The translations under genes and the position numbers were made by a program. A stretch of DNA of 24,063 bases from an uncultured Devosia sp. (lineage in GTDB: Bacteria > Pseudomonadota > Alphaproteobacteria > Rhizobiales > Devosiaceae): contig CAMLKN010000006.1 in assembly GCA_946480655.1 (NCBI GenBank), forward strand, positions 1-24,063, read 5' to 3'. The notes beneath the pieces are model-generated. The model did no database searches and was not told where the DNA came from. It saw only the letters and a program-made list of their open reading frames with translations. Below, one piece after another: positions 9,185 through 18,776 of this stretch (within the stretch, counting starts at the first letter, position 1; each line of letters starts with the position of its first letter).

Positions 9185-9260
9185 GGGCGATTAGCTCAGT
9201 TGGTAGAGCGCCTCGTTTACACCGAGGATGTCGGCGGTTCGAGTCCGTCATCGCCCACCA
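9185..9260 (+). tRNA. tRNA-Val (anticodon UAC)
   Basis: A 76-nt complete cloverleaf. The acceptor stem pairs 9185-9191 with 9250-9256. The D arm contains AGCTCAGTTGGTAGAGC, the anticodon stem is CCTCG/CGAGG with TAC in the loop, and the T arm has GGTTCGAGTCC. The CCA is encoded at 9258-9260. Confidence 0.96.
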
Positions 9261-9422
9261 TCTTGCATTCATGCGGTGCTTTTCCTGTCAGTTTTGGGCC
9301 AGTGGCGTACGTTTTGCTTCGTGTGCGTCGTGAGGTTTTGTCGCTTACGCGATGGAAAGACGAGGCTTTCCGGTGCGCTGTCAGGTTATTCACGAAAATG
9401 TCGCGTGGAGCATTCCGGTCGC

Positions 9423-9449
9423 TTGACTTCGATTGGGGCGGTCGATAAA
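9423..9449 (+). promoter_or_regulatory. Candidate promoter of the tRNA-Asp genes
   Basis: TTGACT (9423-9428) and GATAAA (9444-9449), separated by 15 nt, lie about 40 nt upstream of the first tRNA-Asp. I see nothing else of note in the 228-nt gap (9261-9488) between tRNA-Val and tRNA-Asp. Confidence 0.35.
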
Positions 9450-9488
9450 CGGACACCACGTTGCGCGAACGACCAGTTCGCAAGCGCT

Positions 9489-9565
<77 letters not shown>

Positions 9566-9631
9566 CTTCTCTCGAAGTGTAGCTGCAGACAAACGTAGGC
9601 ATTGCTGGCCTTACCAGCGACCGCAAAAGCT

Positions 9632-9708
<77 letters not shown>

Positions 9709-9774
9709 CCCTTCCCGGGGTTTGCGCACTTGATCCCTCAAATTGCTGAAGACCTGCCAGGCACTCGCCTATCC

Positions 9775-10812
9775 TCAATGAGGATGGGGCAAGTCGCTTT
9801 CCCCTTCGATCAGATCGAGGGGCATGACCCGGCGCACCACGCCCAGGGGGTAGTGTTCCTGGTAGGCTGGCATGGTGGCCAATAGCGCTTCTGCCAGGTC
9901 GATACCCAACTCGCGCAGGGACAGGTAGAAGCAGGTGAGCTTGGGGTCGAGATACTGCGAATTGGTGCTGTGTCGCCCGATGATGGCCAGATCCTGGCCA
10001 GGTCGTATGCCGCAGTCATAGAGCCCGCGATAGAGGCCCACTGTGAGCATTTCGTTGGTCAGGATGAAGCCGGTCGGGCGGCGGTCCGGCGGCATGGCGG
10101 CGATCCTTTCGCCGATTTCGTGCCCGCCCCGGTCATTTGGATAGGCGCGGAAGATGAGCTCGGGGTCAAACTCGAGCCCGTGGCGGGCCAGCGCCTCGCG
10201 ATAGCTGTCGATGAAGATGAACCCAAGATTGGTGTCATCGATCGGCGCGAAGACGCCAATGCGGCGATGGCCCTTGGCCACCAGGCGATCAACGCCACTC
10301 TGCGCCATGCCTTCGAAATCAAGGTCCAACCAGGGATGGCCAGCATCGGTGAGGCTGCGACCCAGTGCAATGAAGGGAATGTTTCTCTCGGCAAGGTAGT
10401 CGATACGATGGTCGTGACGCTTGGTGGCCGAAATGATGAGCCCGTCGACGAATCCGCGTGCAACGACGCGCTGTAGGTAGGCGTCCGGATCCTCCTCCGA
10501 GGAACAGAGCAGCACCACCAGATCGAGCTGGTGACGAGCGCAGACCGTCTGCACGCCGTCGAACACGCTCATGAAGAAGACGTCGCCTTCGCCCGTGATC
10601 TGCGTACCAGTCTGCATCATGAACCCGATGACGCCCGTAGACCCCTTGCGCAGCGATCGGCCGGCCTGGTTCGGAACGTATCCGAGCTCGGCCGCGGCCT
10701 CCAGGACACGCTTGCGAGTCTCTTCATTGACGTCCGGCTTGCCATTGAGCGCCCGCGAAACCGTGCCGATGGACACATTCAAGTGCTGCGCCAGGCGCCT
10801 GATTCCACTCAT
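9775..10812 (-). CDS. LacI-family transcriptional regulator of the adjacent sugar operon
   Basis: This is a 345-aa LacI/GalR-type repressor. The N-terminal helix-turn-helix and hinge (about 1-58) contain IRRLAQHLNVSIGTVSRALNGKP, typical of the family (IGTVSRAL is the recognition helix). A type 1 periplasmic-binding-protein-like effector domain follows (about 60-340), with GVIGFMMQTG, VDGLIISAT and a late FILTNEM-x-x-GLYRGL segment. The ATG at 10812 has GGGGAG 11 nt upstream. It is divergent from the sugar-uptake operon, and two LacI-type operators lie in the intervening 166 nt. It therefore very probably represses that operon and possibly itself, with release by a sugar or pathway intermediate. 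The effector is unknown. Confidence 0.93.
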   Translation of the reverse strand: MSGIRRLAQHLNVSIGTVSRALNGKPDVNEETRKRVLEAAAELGYVPNQAGRSLRKGSTGVIGFMMQTGTQITGEGDVFFMSVFDGVQTVCARHQLDLVVLLCSSEEDPDAYLQRVVARGFVDGLIISATKRHDHRIDYLAERNIPFIALGRSLTDAGHPWLDLDFEGMAQSGVDRLVAKGHRRIGVFAPIDDTNLGFIFIDSYREALARHGLEFDPELIFRAYPNDRGGHEIGERIAAMPPDRRPTGFILTNEMLTVGLYRGLYDCGIRPGQDLAIIGRHSTNSQYLDPKLTCFYLSLRELGIDLAEALLATMPAYQEHYPLGVVRRVMPLDLIEGESDLPHPH

Positions 10813-10848
10813 CTTTCGAATTGCTCCCCAACCGACGCCGGCGTGTCT

Positions 10849-10862
10849 CAGAAACGTTTACG
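10849..10862. promoter_or_regulatory. LacI-type operator, upstream site
   Basis: CAGAAACGTTTACG shares 12 of 14 bases with the perfect palindrome at 10901-10914 and has the AAACGTTT core with central CG typical of LacI-family operators. It sits 8 nt upstream of the predicted -35 box of the operon and 37 nt ahead of the lacI-type start codon, so it could serve autoregulation. Confidence 0.7.
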
Positions 10863-10870
10863 ATTTCCCA

Positions 10871-10897
10871 TTGACACACCATGCCTCCCGATAATAG
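10871..10897 (+). promoter_or_regulatory. Candidate promoter of the sugar operon
   Basis: A perfect -35 hexamer TTGACA (10871-10876) is followed by an A/T-rich GATAATAG (10890-10897) that would supply the -10. The best -10 matches give a spacer of 13-15 nt, shorter than usual. The predicted start falls in the downstream operator, which fits repression by blocking. Confidence 0.55.
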
Positions 10898-10900
10898 CGT

Positions 10901-10914
10901 CGTAAACGTTTACG
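10901..10914. promoter_or_regulatory. LacI-type operator, perfect palindrome
   Basis: CGTAAACGTTTACG is a perfect 14-bp palindrome with the central CG of LacI-family sites. It lies just after the predicted -10 and about 65 nt before the first gene. Its centre is 52 bp from that of the upstream site, about five helical turns, which would place both on the same DNA face. Confidence 0.8.
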
Positions 10915-10978
10915 GGACAGCGCTCAATGATGCCGCACAAGACGGCACCCGAGCGCGAAAGTCCAGAGGGAGGTTACC

Positions 10979-12013
10979 TTGGCATTCAAGGCGGTGCTCG
11001 TCGGTTGCGGCGGCATGTCCAAAGGTTGGCTCACGGCCATTACCAGCCATCCTCTGCTCGAGGGCAGGGTGGAAATGGTCGGTCTCGTCGACCTGGACCG
11101 CGCTACGGCGGAAGCCCGCGCCGCCGAATTCGGCCTCGAAGCGGCAGCGATCGGCACGGACCTCGATGCAGTTCTGGCCCAAACCAAGCCGGACCTGCTT
11201 TTCGACGTGGTCGTTCCCCCGGCTCGCGCCGGGGTGGTAGAATCCGGCCTCGGCCACGGCTGCCATGTGCTGAGCGAAAAGCCAATGGCCACCAGCATAG
11301 CCGAGGCGAGGGCCATGGTCGCCCGGGCGCGAGGCCTGGGACGCGTCCACGCCGTTGTGCAGAATCGGCGATTTATCTCCGGTGTCCGTCGCCTGCGCCG
11401 ACTGATCGAGAGCGGCACGCTGGGCGAATTGACCAGCCTTAACTGCGACTTTTTCATAGGCGCACATTTCGGCGGCTTCCGCGAAGAGATGGACAACGTC
11501 CTGCTGCTCGACATGGCCATCCATACGCTGGATGCCGCCCGCTACATGTCGGGCAAGACGCCGCGTGCCGTCTATTGCCTCGAAACCAATCCCCCCGGTT
11601 CCTGGTACCGGCATGGCGCCGCAGCCAATGCCATCTTCGAGTTCGACGACAATGTCGTCTTCAACTATCGCGGTTCCTGGGCGGCCGAAGGCGCCAATAC
11701 AAGTTGGGAAAGCGCCTGGCGCATCGTCGGCACCAAAGGCACGGTCCTCTGGGACGGTGCGGACCAATTCCTCGCGCGCGTTGTCACTGGCGATAGCGGC
11801 TTCTTCCGCGACCTCCAGGATATCGAGGTTCCTGCCCCTGCCGACGAGGACCAGACGCATGGCCATGCCAGCGTCATAGCCGATTTCCTTGACGCCATCG
11901 AAACCGGCCGCACACCGGAAACCCACGGCGCCGACAATATCAAGAGCCTCGCCATGGTCTTTGCCGCGATCGAAAGCGCCAAGGCCGGCCAGCGCATGCC
12001 CATTTTCACCTGA
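10979..12013 (+). CDS. Gfo/Idh/MocA family sugar oxidoreductase
   Basis: This 344-aa NAD(P)-dependent dehydrogenase is probably cytoplasmic. The N-terminal Rossmann fold has VGCGGM at 8-13 and an acidic strand end VDLD at 37-40. The family motif EKP is at 100-102 (Lys101 is the usual catalytic lysine). The C-terminal half has DMAIH at 178-182, whose histidine matches the family's catalytic position. Members oxidise or reduce sugars, inositols or glycosides; the substrate here is unknown. The start is TTG at 10979, supported by AGGGAGG about 6 nt upstream and the family-like MAFKAVLVG. It is the first gene of the operon, just downstream of the operators, with the TIM-barrel gene 11 nt further on. 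Confidence 0.92.
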   Translation: MAFKAVLVGCGGMSKGWLTAITSHPLLEGRVEMVGLVDLDRATAEARAAEFGLEAAAIGTDLDAVLAQTKPDLLFDVVVPPARAGVVESGLGHGCHVLSEKPMATSIAEARAMVARARGLGRVHAVVQNRRFISGVRRLRRLIESGTLGELTSLNCDFFIGAHFGGFREEMDNVLLLDMAIHTLDAARYMSGKTPRAVYCLETNPPGSWYRHGAAANAIFEFDDNVVFNYRGSWAAEGANTSWESAWRIVGTKGTVLWDGADQFLARVVTGDSGFFRDLQDIEVPAPADEDQTHGHASVIADFLDAIETGRTPETHGADNIKSLAMVFAAIESAKAGQRMPIFT

Positions 12014-12024
12014 AGGATTGTTTC

Positions 12025-12963
12025 GTGACCAACCCCGCCAAAGCCATTCGCATCGGCACCATGATCCAGGCCTCGGCCGGCAAGGCCCCTGAGAATATCG
12101 CTGCCATAGCCGATCTGGGCTTCGAGAGTTTCGAGCCGTTCTTTTGGCAGACCACAAACGGGCAGGACCTGGCCGAGTTGGGCAAGCGCTGCCGCGACGC
12201 CATCGGGGACCGCGATATCACCGTTTCCACCCTCGGCATGTTCGGCAATCCGCTCGAAGACCAGGAGATGGACCGCCAGACGCTGCAGGGCTGGAAGGAC
12301 TGCATCGACAACGCCCACCATTTCGGCGCCACCTGCGTGGCGGGCTTCACCGGCCGCATCCGTAACAAGCCGCTGACCGATAGCCTGCCGCGCTACAAGC
12401 AGGTGTGGTCGGACCTTGCCAAGCGCGCCGCCGACAAGGGTGTCAAGATTGCCTTCGAGAACTGCGCCATGGACGGCAATTGGCAGACCGGCGACTGGAA
12501 CATCGCCCATAATCCCGACGCCTGGGAACTGATGTTCAACGAGACACCGGACGACAATATCGGGCTCGAATGGGAGCCCTGCCACCAGATGGTCTACCTG
12601 ATCGACCCGGTGCCGCAGATCCGCAAATGGGCGCACAAGTTCTTCCATATCCACGGCAAGGACGCGACCATCCGCTGGGACGTGATCAAGGAGCACGGCG
12701 TTTTCGGCAAGGAGAAGTTCGTGTTCATGCGTACCCCCGGCTTCGGGGACAGCAACTGGACCGACATCATCAGCGAACTGCGCCTGGCCGGCTATTCCGG
12801 TTCGATCGACATCGAGGGTTGGCATGACCCGGTCTATCGCGACGCGCTTGAAATGACCGGACAGGTCCGCGCGCTCAACTATCTCAAGGATTGCCGCGGC
12901 GGCGACTACGTCGATCTCAACTCGCTTTATGCGGGCGGCGATCCGTCGCTGGCACGCGTCTGA
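12025..12963 (+). CDS. Sugar phosphate isomerase/epimerase-like TIM-barrel protein
   Basis: This 312-aa protein of the xylose-isomerase-like TIM-barrel superfamily holds isomerases, epimerases, dehydratases and some C-glycoside-cleaving enzymes. Likely metal ligands are Glu145 in FENC, Glu182 or Glu184 with His187 in GLEWEPCH, His208/His210 in FHIHGKD and Glu264 in IDIEGWHD. The start is GTG at 12025 with AAGGA overlapping the previous stop codon, so the two genes are translationally close. Pairing with a Gfo/Idh enzyme is common in pathways acting through 3-keto sugars; that is an inference only. No sugar kinase or aldolase is linked, so the reaction cannot be assigned. A stem-loop follows the stop. 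Confidence 0.88.
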   Translation: MTNPAKAIRIGTMIQASAGKAPENIAAIADLGFESFEPFFWQTTNGQDLAELGKRCRDAIGDRDITVSTLGMFGNPLEDQEMDRQTLQGWKDCIDNAHHFGATCVAGFTGRIRNKPLTDSLPRYKQVWSDLAKRAADKGVKIAFENCAMDGNWQTGDWNIAHNPDAWELMFNETPDDNIGLEWEPCHQMVYLIDPVPQIRKWAHKFFHIHGKDATIRWDVIKEHGVFGKEKFVFMRTPGFGDSNWTDIISELRLAGYSGSIDIEGWHDPVYRDALEMTGQVRALNYLKDCRGGDYVDLNSLYAGGDPSLARV

Positions 12964-12965
12964 AG

Positions 12966-12994
12966 CTGGCTGCGGGCAGGGGGCCCGCTGCCAG
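12966..12994 (+). other. Intercistronic stem-loop between the TIM-barrel gene and the binding-protein gene
   Basis: An 11-bp stem interrupted by one T-T mismatch (12966-12977 with 12983-12994) and a 5-nt loop begins 3 nt after the isomerase-like stop codon. There is no T-run, so it is more likely an RNA-stability or attenuation element than a full terminator. It sits 82 nt ahead of the binding-protein gene. Confidence 0.6.
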
Positions 12995-13076
12995 AAATGA
13001 ACTGAATTCCACGACCCGCCGGGAGGGCCGGTCGATGGTTTTGCGGATGGTCCGCACGTTTGGGAGGAAACTAGAA

Positions 13077-14300
13077 ATGAAACTTTCGAGACTAGCCGTC
13101 CTCGCAACGCTGGCACTCTCCAGCGCTGCGATGTTCTCACTACCCGCCGCCGCTCAGGTCACGCTCAAGATGTGGTCGATCGACGGCGACAACGGCCTCT
13201 ACACCAAGCTGGTGGAGGACTTCAACGCATCCCAGAGCGACATCGTCGTCGAGAGCCGGCTGGTGCCGTTCGACGACCTGGTGAACGAGGCTCTCAAGGC
13301 ATTTGCCACCGGCCAGGCGCCCGATCTCATCTCGCTCGACAACCCGGACTTTGCCCTGTTCTCGTCGCGCGGTGCGATGCTCGACATCACCGACCGGGTC
13401 GCCAACTCCGAAGTGATCGACACCAGCGTCTACTACGAAGGTCCGCTGGCTTCCGCCTCCTGGGATGGGAAGCTCTATGGCCTGCCCAAGGCAACCAACA
13501 CCATCGCGCTCTTCTATAATAAGGACCTGTTCGCCAAGGCCGGCCTGACGGAGCCGCCCGAGACCTGGGACGAACTGCTCGACTATGCGCGCAAGCTCAA
13601 CGACCCGGCCAACAATGTCTATGGCATCACCTGGTCGGCCCGTGCCGGCGAAGAAGGCACCTTCCAGTTCCTGCCATGGGTGCAGATGGGCGGCGGCTCG
13701 TTCAAGGAAGTCAACACGCCCGGTGCCGTCAAGGCGCTCGAAATCTGGAAGACCATGATCGACGAGAAGCTCGCCAGCCAGGACGTGCTGAGCCAGGGTC
13801 AGTGGGATTCCACCGGCACGTTCAATGCCGGCAACGCGGCCATGGCCATTTCCGGACCGTGGGAGCTGGGCCGTATGGCGACCGACGCCAAGTTCGACTG
13901 GGGCGTGGCCCTGCTGCCGACTGAAACCGAAGGTGGCCCGCGCTCCTCGGCCATGGGTGATTTCAACCTGGGCATCTTTGCCAATACGCAGCACCCGGAC
14001 GAGGCCTTCAAGGTCATCGAGTACTTTGCTTCGCAGAGCGACCGCCTGTTCCCGGAATTCTCCAACATTCCGGCCCGCAGCGATATTGCCTTGCCGTCCA
14101 CGGGCGATGCGCGCACCGATGCGGCCCTGCTGGTCTTCCAGGAGCAGCTGCAATACGCCCAGCCGCGTGGTCCGCACCCGGAATGGCAGAAGATCTCCAA
14201 GGCCATCTATGACGCGTTCCAGGCGGCCCTGACCGGTCAGATGTCACCCAAGGACGCTCTCGACCAGGCCCAGGCGACGATCTCGGGCATTGTCGGCTAA
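13077..14300 (+). CDS. ABC sugar transporter, periplasmic substrate-binding protein
   Basis: This 407-aa family 1 extracellular solute-binding protein (MalE/UgpB-like) captures a sugar in the periplasm and presents it to the permease pair. A Sec signal peptide is clear: Lys/Arg start, hydrophobic core (6-22) and PAAA before likely cleavage after residue 26. The mature protein opens with a beta strand (VTLKMWS). It has the family's [13 protein letters not shown] segment near 80-92 and [20 protein letters not shown] near 134-153. The ATG at 13077 is chosen because of the signal peptide and GGGAGGA (13062-13068) upstream. It is flanked on both sides by stem-loops that may stabilise this part of the message. 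The ligand is not deducible. Confidence 0.93.
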   Translation: MKLSRLAVLATLALSSAAMFSLPAAAQVTLKMWSIDGDNGLYTKLVEDFNASQSDIVVESRLVPFDDLVNEALKAFATGQAPDLISLDNPDFALFSSRGAMLDITDRVANSEVIDTSVYYEGPLASASWDGKLYGLPKATNTIALFYNKDLFAKAGLTEPPETWDELLDYARKLNDPANNVYGITWSARAGEEGTFQFLPWVQMGGGSFKEVNTPGAVKALEIWKTMIDEKLASQDVLSQGQWDSTGTFNAGNAAMAISGPWELGRMATDAKFDWGVALLPTETEGGPRSSAMGDFNLGIFANTQHPDEAFKVIEYFASQSDRLFPEFSNIPARSDIALPSTGDARTDAALLVFQEQLQYAQPRGPHPEWQKISKAIYDAFQAALTGQMSPKDALDQAQATISGIVG

Positions 14301-14316
14301 GGTTCCTCCCTGACTG

Positions 14317-14342
14317 GGCCGGCCGGAGCGATCCGGCCGGCC
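14317..14342 (+). other. GNRA-capped stem-loop between the binding-protein gene and the first permease gene
   Basis: A perfect 11-bp, almost pure GC stem (14317-14327 with 14332-14342) is capped by GCGA, a GNRA tetraloop. It begins 17 nt after the binding-protein stop codon. There is no T-run after it. Hairpins at this place in sugar ABC operons protect the binding-protein mRNA from 3' decay, giving it a higher level than the permeases. Confidence 0.8.
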
Positions 14343-14365
14343 ATATTGATCTTCGCGGAGGCGAG

Positions 14366-15264
14366 ATGTTCCGGTTTTTCAACAGCATGCGCGACGGTGT
14401 CGGGTTTGACCTGATCCTGGTCGGTGCCGCCCTGGTCTTCCTCGTGGCGCTGGCAGGCCTGCCCCTGGTCTACAACGTGCTGATGAGTTTTCAGCAGGTG
14501 GACATGTTCACCCTGGGAACCCTGATCCGGCCGTGGGCGGGGTTTGACAACTATGTCGCGGTGGTGCGTGAGCCCGCATTCTGGCTCGTGACCAGAAACA
14601 CCCTGATCTTCGTATTCGCCTCGATGGCTGGTCAGTTCGTCATCGGCTTCGGCCTCGCCCTGTTCTTTGCACAGAATTTTCCGGGTGCGGCGACCATTCG
14701 CGGCCTGTTCCTGGTTTCCTGGGTCATGCCCGGGCTGGTTGTAGGCGCGATCTGGAGCTGGATCCTCTCGGGCGATTTCGGTGTGCTCAACACCATCCTG
14801 CGGTCGCTTGGGCTGATCGATGGGATCGTGTTCTGGAAATCGGACCCCAACTATTCCATCTGGGCCGTGGTCATCGCCAATATTTGGCTGGGCACCGCCT
14901 TCAACATGCTGCTGTTGGCCGTTGGCCTCGCCGCCATTCCGCGCGACCTGTACGAGGCGGCAGAACTCGATGGTGCCAACGCTTTCCAGCGCTTCTGGAC
15001 CATCACGCTGCCCATGATGCGCTCGACGATTGGCGCCGTGCTGTCGTTGGGCCTGATCGGCACGCTGCAGCAGTTCGACCTGTTCCCGGCCATAACCGAG
15101 GGTGGGCCAGCCAATACCTCGACCGTTGCCGGCTACTGGTCCTGGCAGATGAGCTTTCAGCTTTATGACTTTGCCAAGGGAGCGACGATTTCGGTGATGA
15201 TGTTCCTGCTCGTGCTGTTCGCCTCGGTGATCTATGTGCGTTCGACCCGCCATGAGGTGCGCGG

Positions 15265-15268
<4 letters not shown>
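14366..15268 (+). CDS. ABC sugar transporter permease 1 (MalF/UgpA-like)
   Basis: This 300-aa inner-membrane permease has six predicted transmembrane segments, the first at about 15-38. The cytoplasmic coupling loop has the EAA motif, EAAELDGANAFQRFW, starting at residue 197 and continuing to the conserved LP at 215-216. It forms the translocation path with the next gene's product. GGAGGCGAG directly precedes the ATG. Its last four bases overlap the start of the second permease gene (ATGA), indicating translational coupling. It lies downstream of the GNRA hairpin. Confidence 0.95.
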
Positions 15269-16088
<820 letters not shown>

Positions 16089-16092
<4 letters not shown>

Positions 16093-17156
16093 GTGCACAG
16101 ATCGAGCTCACCAACATCGACAAGCACTATGGGGCGTTCCATGCGCTCAAGAATGTGAGCCTTTCGATAGAGAAGGGCACTTTCGTGGCCCTGGTTGGCC
16201 CCTCGGGCTGCGGCAAGTCCACCCTGCTGCGATCCATAGCTGGACTGGAGACAATCACCTCCGGTTCCCTCAGGATCGCCGGGGAGACCATGACCGGGGT
16301 CCCGCCGCGCAAGCGCGACGTGGCCATGGTGTTCCAGAGCTATGCGCTCTACCCGCACATGACGGTCGAGGAGAACCTGACCTATTCGCTGCGGCTGCAT
16401 GGCGTGGGCAAGGCGGAAGCCAGGGCGAAGGCGGCCGAAGTCGCAGTGACCACGGGCCTTTCGGCGCTGCTCAAGCGCTATCCGCGCGAGCTTTCCGGCG
16501 GCCAGCGTCAGCGCGTCGCCATGGGGCGGGCGATCATTCGCAATCCCAAGGCTTTCCTCTTCGACGAGCCGCTTTCCAATCTCGACGCCGCGCTGCGCGT
16601 CCATATGCGCAAGGAAATCCGCGCCCTGCATGACCGGCTCGGCGCCACTTCGGTCTATGTGACGCATGACCAGATCGAGGCCATGACCATGGCCGACCAT
16701 GTCGTGGTGATGCGTGATGGCGTCATCGAGCAGCAGGGCAGTCCGCTTGAACTGTACGACTCGCCTGCCACGCGCTTCGTGGCCGGCTTCATCGGGTCGC
16801 CGGCCATGAACTTCGTGCCGGGCGAGACCAGCGCCGATGGCGCCAGCGTGGCGCTCGACATTCCCGGGGCCCAGCCGCTGCCGCTGGGGCGCACAGTCGA
16901 CGGCGGGCGCAAGGTCACTGTCGGGCTGAGGCCGGAACACCTGACGCTCACCGATCCGTCCCAGGCGCATTTGGTGCTGGACGTCGCCGTCGTCGAATCG
17001 ACCGGCTCCCTGACCTATGTGACGACGAGGGGGGACGACGGCCTGACCATTGTCCTGACCGGCCGCAGCGATCTGCGGGCAGGGGAGCGGATCGGACTGG
17101 CCATCGCTCCCGGGCACGTCCATCTGTTCGACAGGGAGTCGGAACTGGCACTGTGA
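16089..17156 (+). CDS. ABC sugar transporter ATPase (MalK/UgpC-like)
   Basis: This 355-aa ATPase of the MalK/UgpC class powers the importer at the inner-membrane face as a homodimer. The motifs are in order: Walker A GPSGCGKST at 37-45, Q-loop in VFQSYALYPH (from 81), signature LSGGQ at 135-139, Walker B FLFDEP at 156-161, D-loop SNLD and the switch histidine His193 in VTHDQ. A C-terminal MalK-type OB domain (about 235-355) includes VGLRPEHL. It overlaps the preceding permease gene by 4 nt. No terminator is obvious after its stop, so some read-through into msrA is possible. Confidence 0.96.
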
Positions 17157-17253
17157 TCCGGCCTTCATATCGCCGTGAGGCAGGTGAAACCGCGTAACTT
17201 TGGGCGCATGCTCTCCGTATATGCTGTCAGACAAATAGGGAGACGTCCGACAG

Positions 17254-17997
17254 ATGCGCATGAGCGATTTCACTATCACGGCGGCCGCAGGGCTTCGCCG
17301 CCGCGCTGTACTTTTTGGTCTGGCGGCGCTGCCGGCCCTTTCCGTGACGCTTCGACCGGGCGCGGTCGCTGCCCAGGAAAAGCCGGTGGTCATTCCTCCG
17401 CCGGCGGTTGACCTCGAGGAAACGGGAAACAAGTCGACGGCAATCTTTGCCGGCGGCTGCTTCTGGGGCGTCCAGGGCGTGTTCCAGCGGGTCAGGGGCG
17501 TGCTCAATGCCGTATCCGGCTATGCCGGAGGCGCCGCCGAAACTGCCACCTATGACCTCACCACGCGTGGCGACACCGGACACGCCGAAACGGTCGAGAT
17601 CACCTACGATCCGAGCCAGGTCAGCTATGGCGAACTGCTGCACGTGTTCTTTTCGGTGGCACATAATCCCACCCAACTGAATTTTCAGGGCCCGGATCGC
17701 GGCACCCAGTACCGCTCCGCCATCTTCGTTCGCTCGCGCGAGGAAGAGGATGTCGCGCGCGCCTATATCGCGCAGCTCGATGCAACGGGCCTGTTCGAAG
17801 GCCCGATCGTGACCACGCTCGAGCCGTTTGAAGCCTTCTATCCGGCCGAACAATACCACCAGGACTTCCTGACCCTGAACCCGGACTGGCCCTATATCGT
17901 CGTGCACGACCTGCCCAAGATCGCTGCGCTCGAGGCCATCTTTCCGGACAAGTTCCGGGCGGAGCCCGTACTTGTCGGCATGCTGCCGACGACGTGA
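17254..17997 (+). CDS. msrA: Exported peptide-methionine (S)-S-oxide reductase
   Basis: This 247-aa MsrA reduces methionine-S-sulfoxide in damaged proteins. The catalytic motif GGCFWG places Cys69 as the active nucleophile. GYAGG follows, and the later YHQDF is also conserved. The N-terminus is a signal with a twin-arginine look (RRRAVLFG at 16-23, hydrophobic to about 32, AVAA before likely cleavage near residue 40), so the enzyme probably works in the periplasm. The usual C-terminal resolving cysteines are absent: Cys69 is the only cysteine in the protein. AGGGAGACG sits about 10 nt before the ATG; a second ATG two codons on is possible. It follows the ABC ATPase gene by 97 nt on the same strand. 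Confidence 0.93.
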   Translation: MRMSDFTITAAAGLRRRAVLFGLAALPALSVTLRPGAVAAQEKPVVIPPPAVDLEETGNKSTAIFAGGCFWGVQGVFQRVRGVLNAVSGYAGGAAETATYDLTTRGDTGHAETVEITYDPSQVSYGELLHVFFSVAHNPTQLNFQGPDRGTQYRSAIFVRSREEEDVARAYIAQLDATGLFEGPIVTTLEPFEAFYPAEQYHQDFLTLNPDWPYIVVHDLPKIAALEAIFPDKFRAEPVLVGMLPTT

Positions 17998-18224
17998 GGC
18001 CGCTGCTGTGGCCTCGCTGCCACACTGCCGGCCTGTCTCATTCTGGCCCTATGAGGGTCCGGTTTTGGCCCGCAAAGGCCAGCAAATACAGGGCCGTGGC
18101 AGCGCGGCCGACGAGAGGATTCGACGCCTGGCGGGCGCCGCGTGCCACTGAAAGCCGTCCCGGAACCGCCGCTGAAAGGGGGCGTTTCCTTTCCAGCAGA
18201 CGGTTCAGAAAAAGGAAGACTGCG

Positions 18225-18776
18225 ATGCGTATCGTCAAAACTATCGCTGTTGCGGCCCTCGTCACTGCCGCGCCCGTGGGCGCAGCCATGGCCGCTGATC
18301 TCATTACGGTTCCCACCTCCACCCAGGCGGAACTGCCGATTGCCGAGGATGTCGGCTTTGACTGGACCGGCTTTTATGCCGGTGTGCATGGCGCGGCCCA
18401 GAACGGCTCGGCCAGCGGCGTTCAATATGGCCTGGGGGCGCAGGCCGGCGTCAACGCCCAGTTTGACTTCTACCTGTTGGGCGCCGAAGTCGCCGTGACG
18501 GGTCTGGCGGATAACGGCGTGGTGGGGGAAACCTCATACGGCCAGATCCTCGCCCGCGCCGGTCTCGTCGTTTCGGACAATGTCCTTGTCTATGCCGCCG
18601 GCGGCTACGGCATGGATCTGGGCGCTCCCGCCGAACAGGACGCCCTCCTGGGAGGCGGCGTCGAGCTGGCTGTGACCGACAGTATCTCGGTTCGCGCCCA
18701 GTACCTGCATGGCTTCCCCGTGGAAGGGGCAAATACCAAGGACCAGTTCACGGTGGGTGCCAGCTACCACTTCTAG
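18225..18776 (+). CDS. Outer-membrane beta-barrel protein (Omp25/31-like), paralogue 1
   Basis: This 183-aa protein has a Sec signal (MRIVKTIAVAALV onward, cleavage likely after AMA at residue 23) and a mature N-terminus ADLI. The body of alternating strands fits an eight-stranded outer-membrane barrel of the porin/OmpA-like group common in Hyphomicrobiales. The segment GFDWTGFYAGVHG (44-56) and the last residues SYHF, with a terminal phenylalanine for barrel assembly, are diagnostic. AGGAAG (18213-18218) precedes the ATG. It is a paralogue of the gene at 19095-19688. The 227-nt gap before it holds no gene that I can defend. The role is probably structural; specific function unknown. Confidence 0.88.
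   Translation: MRIVKTIAVAALVTAAPVGAAMAADLITVPTSTQAELPIAEDVGFDWTGFYAGVHGAAQNGSASGVQYGLGAQAGVNAQFDFYLLGAEVAVTGLADNGVVGETSYGQILARAGLVVSDNVLVYAAGGYGMDLGAPAEQDALLGGGVELAVTDSISVRAQYLHGFPVEGANTKDQFTVGASYHF

Noticed and set aside
9261..9488. Small gene or ncRNA between tRNA-Val and tRNA-Asp
   Set aside because: Short open frames lack ribosome binding sites and family features. Only a candidate tRNA promoter near the end could be supported.
11665..13140. Minus-strand open frame across the Gfo/Idh and TIM-barrel genes
   Set aside because: Antisense shadow of two recognisable enzymes, without start-site support or domains.
17996..18015. GAGGCC/GGCCTC hairpin at the msrA stop codon as a terminator
   Set aside because: Only 6 bp with an 8-nt loop and no T-run; too weak to call.
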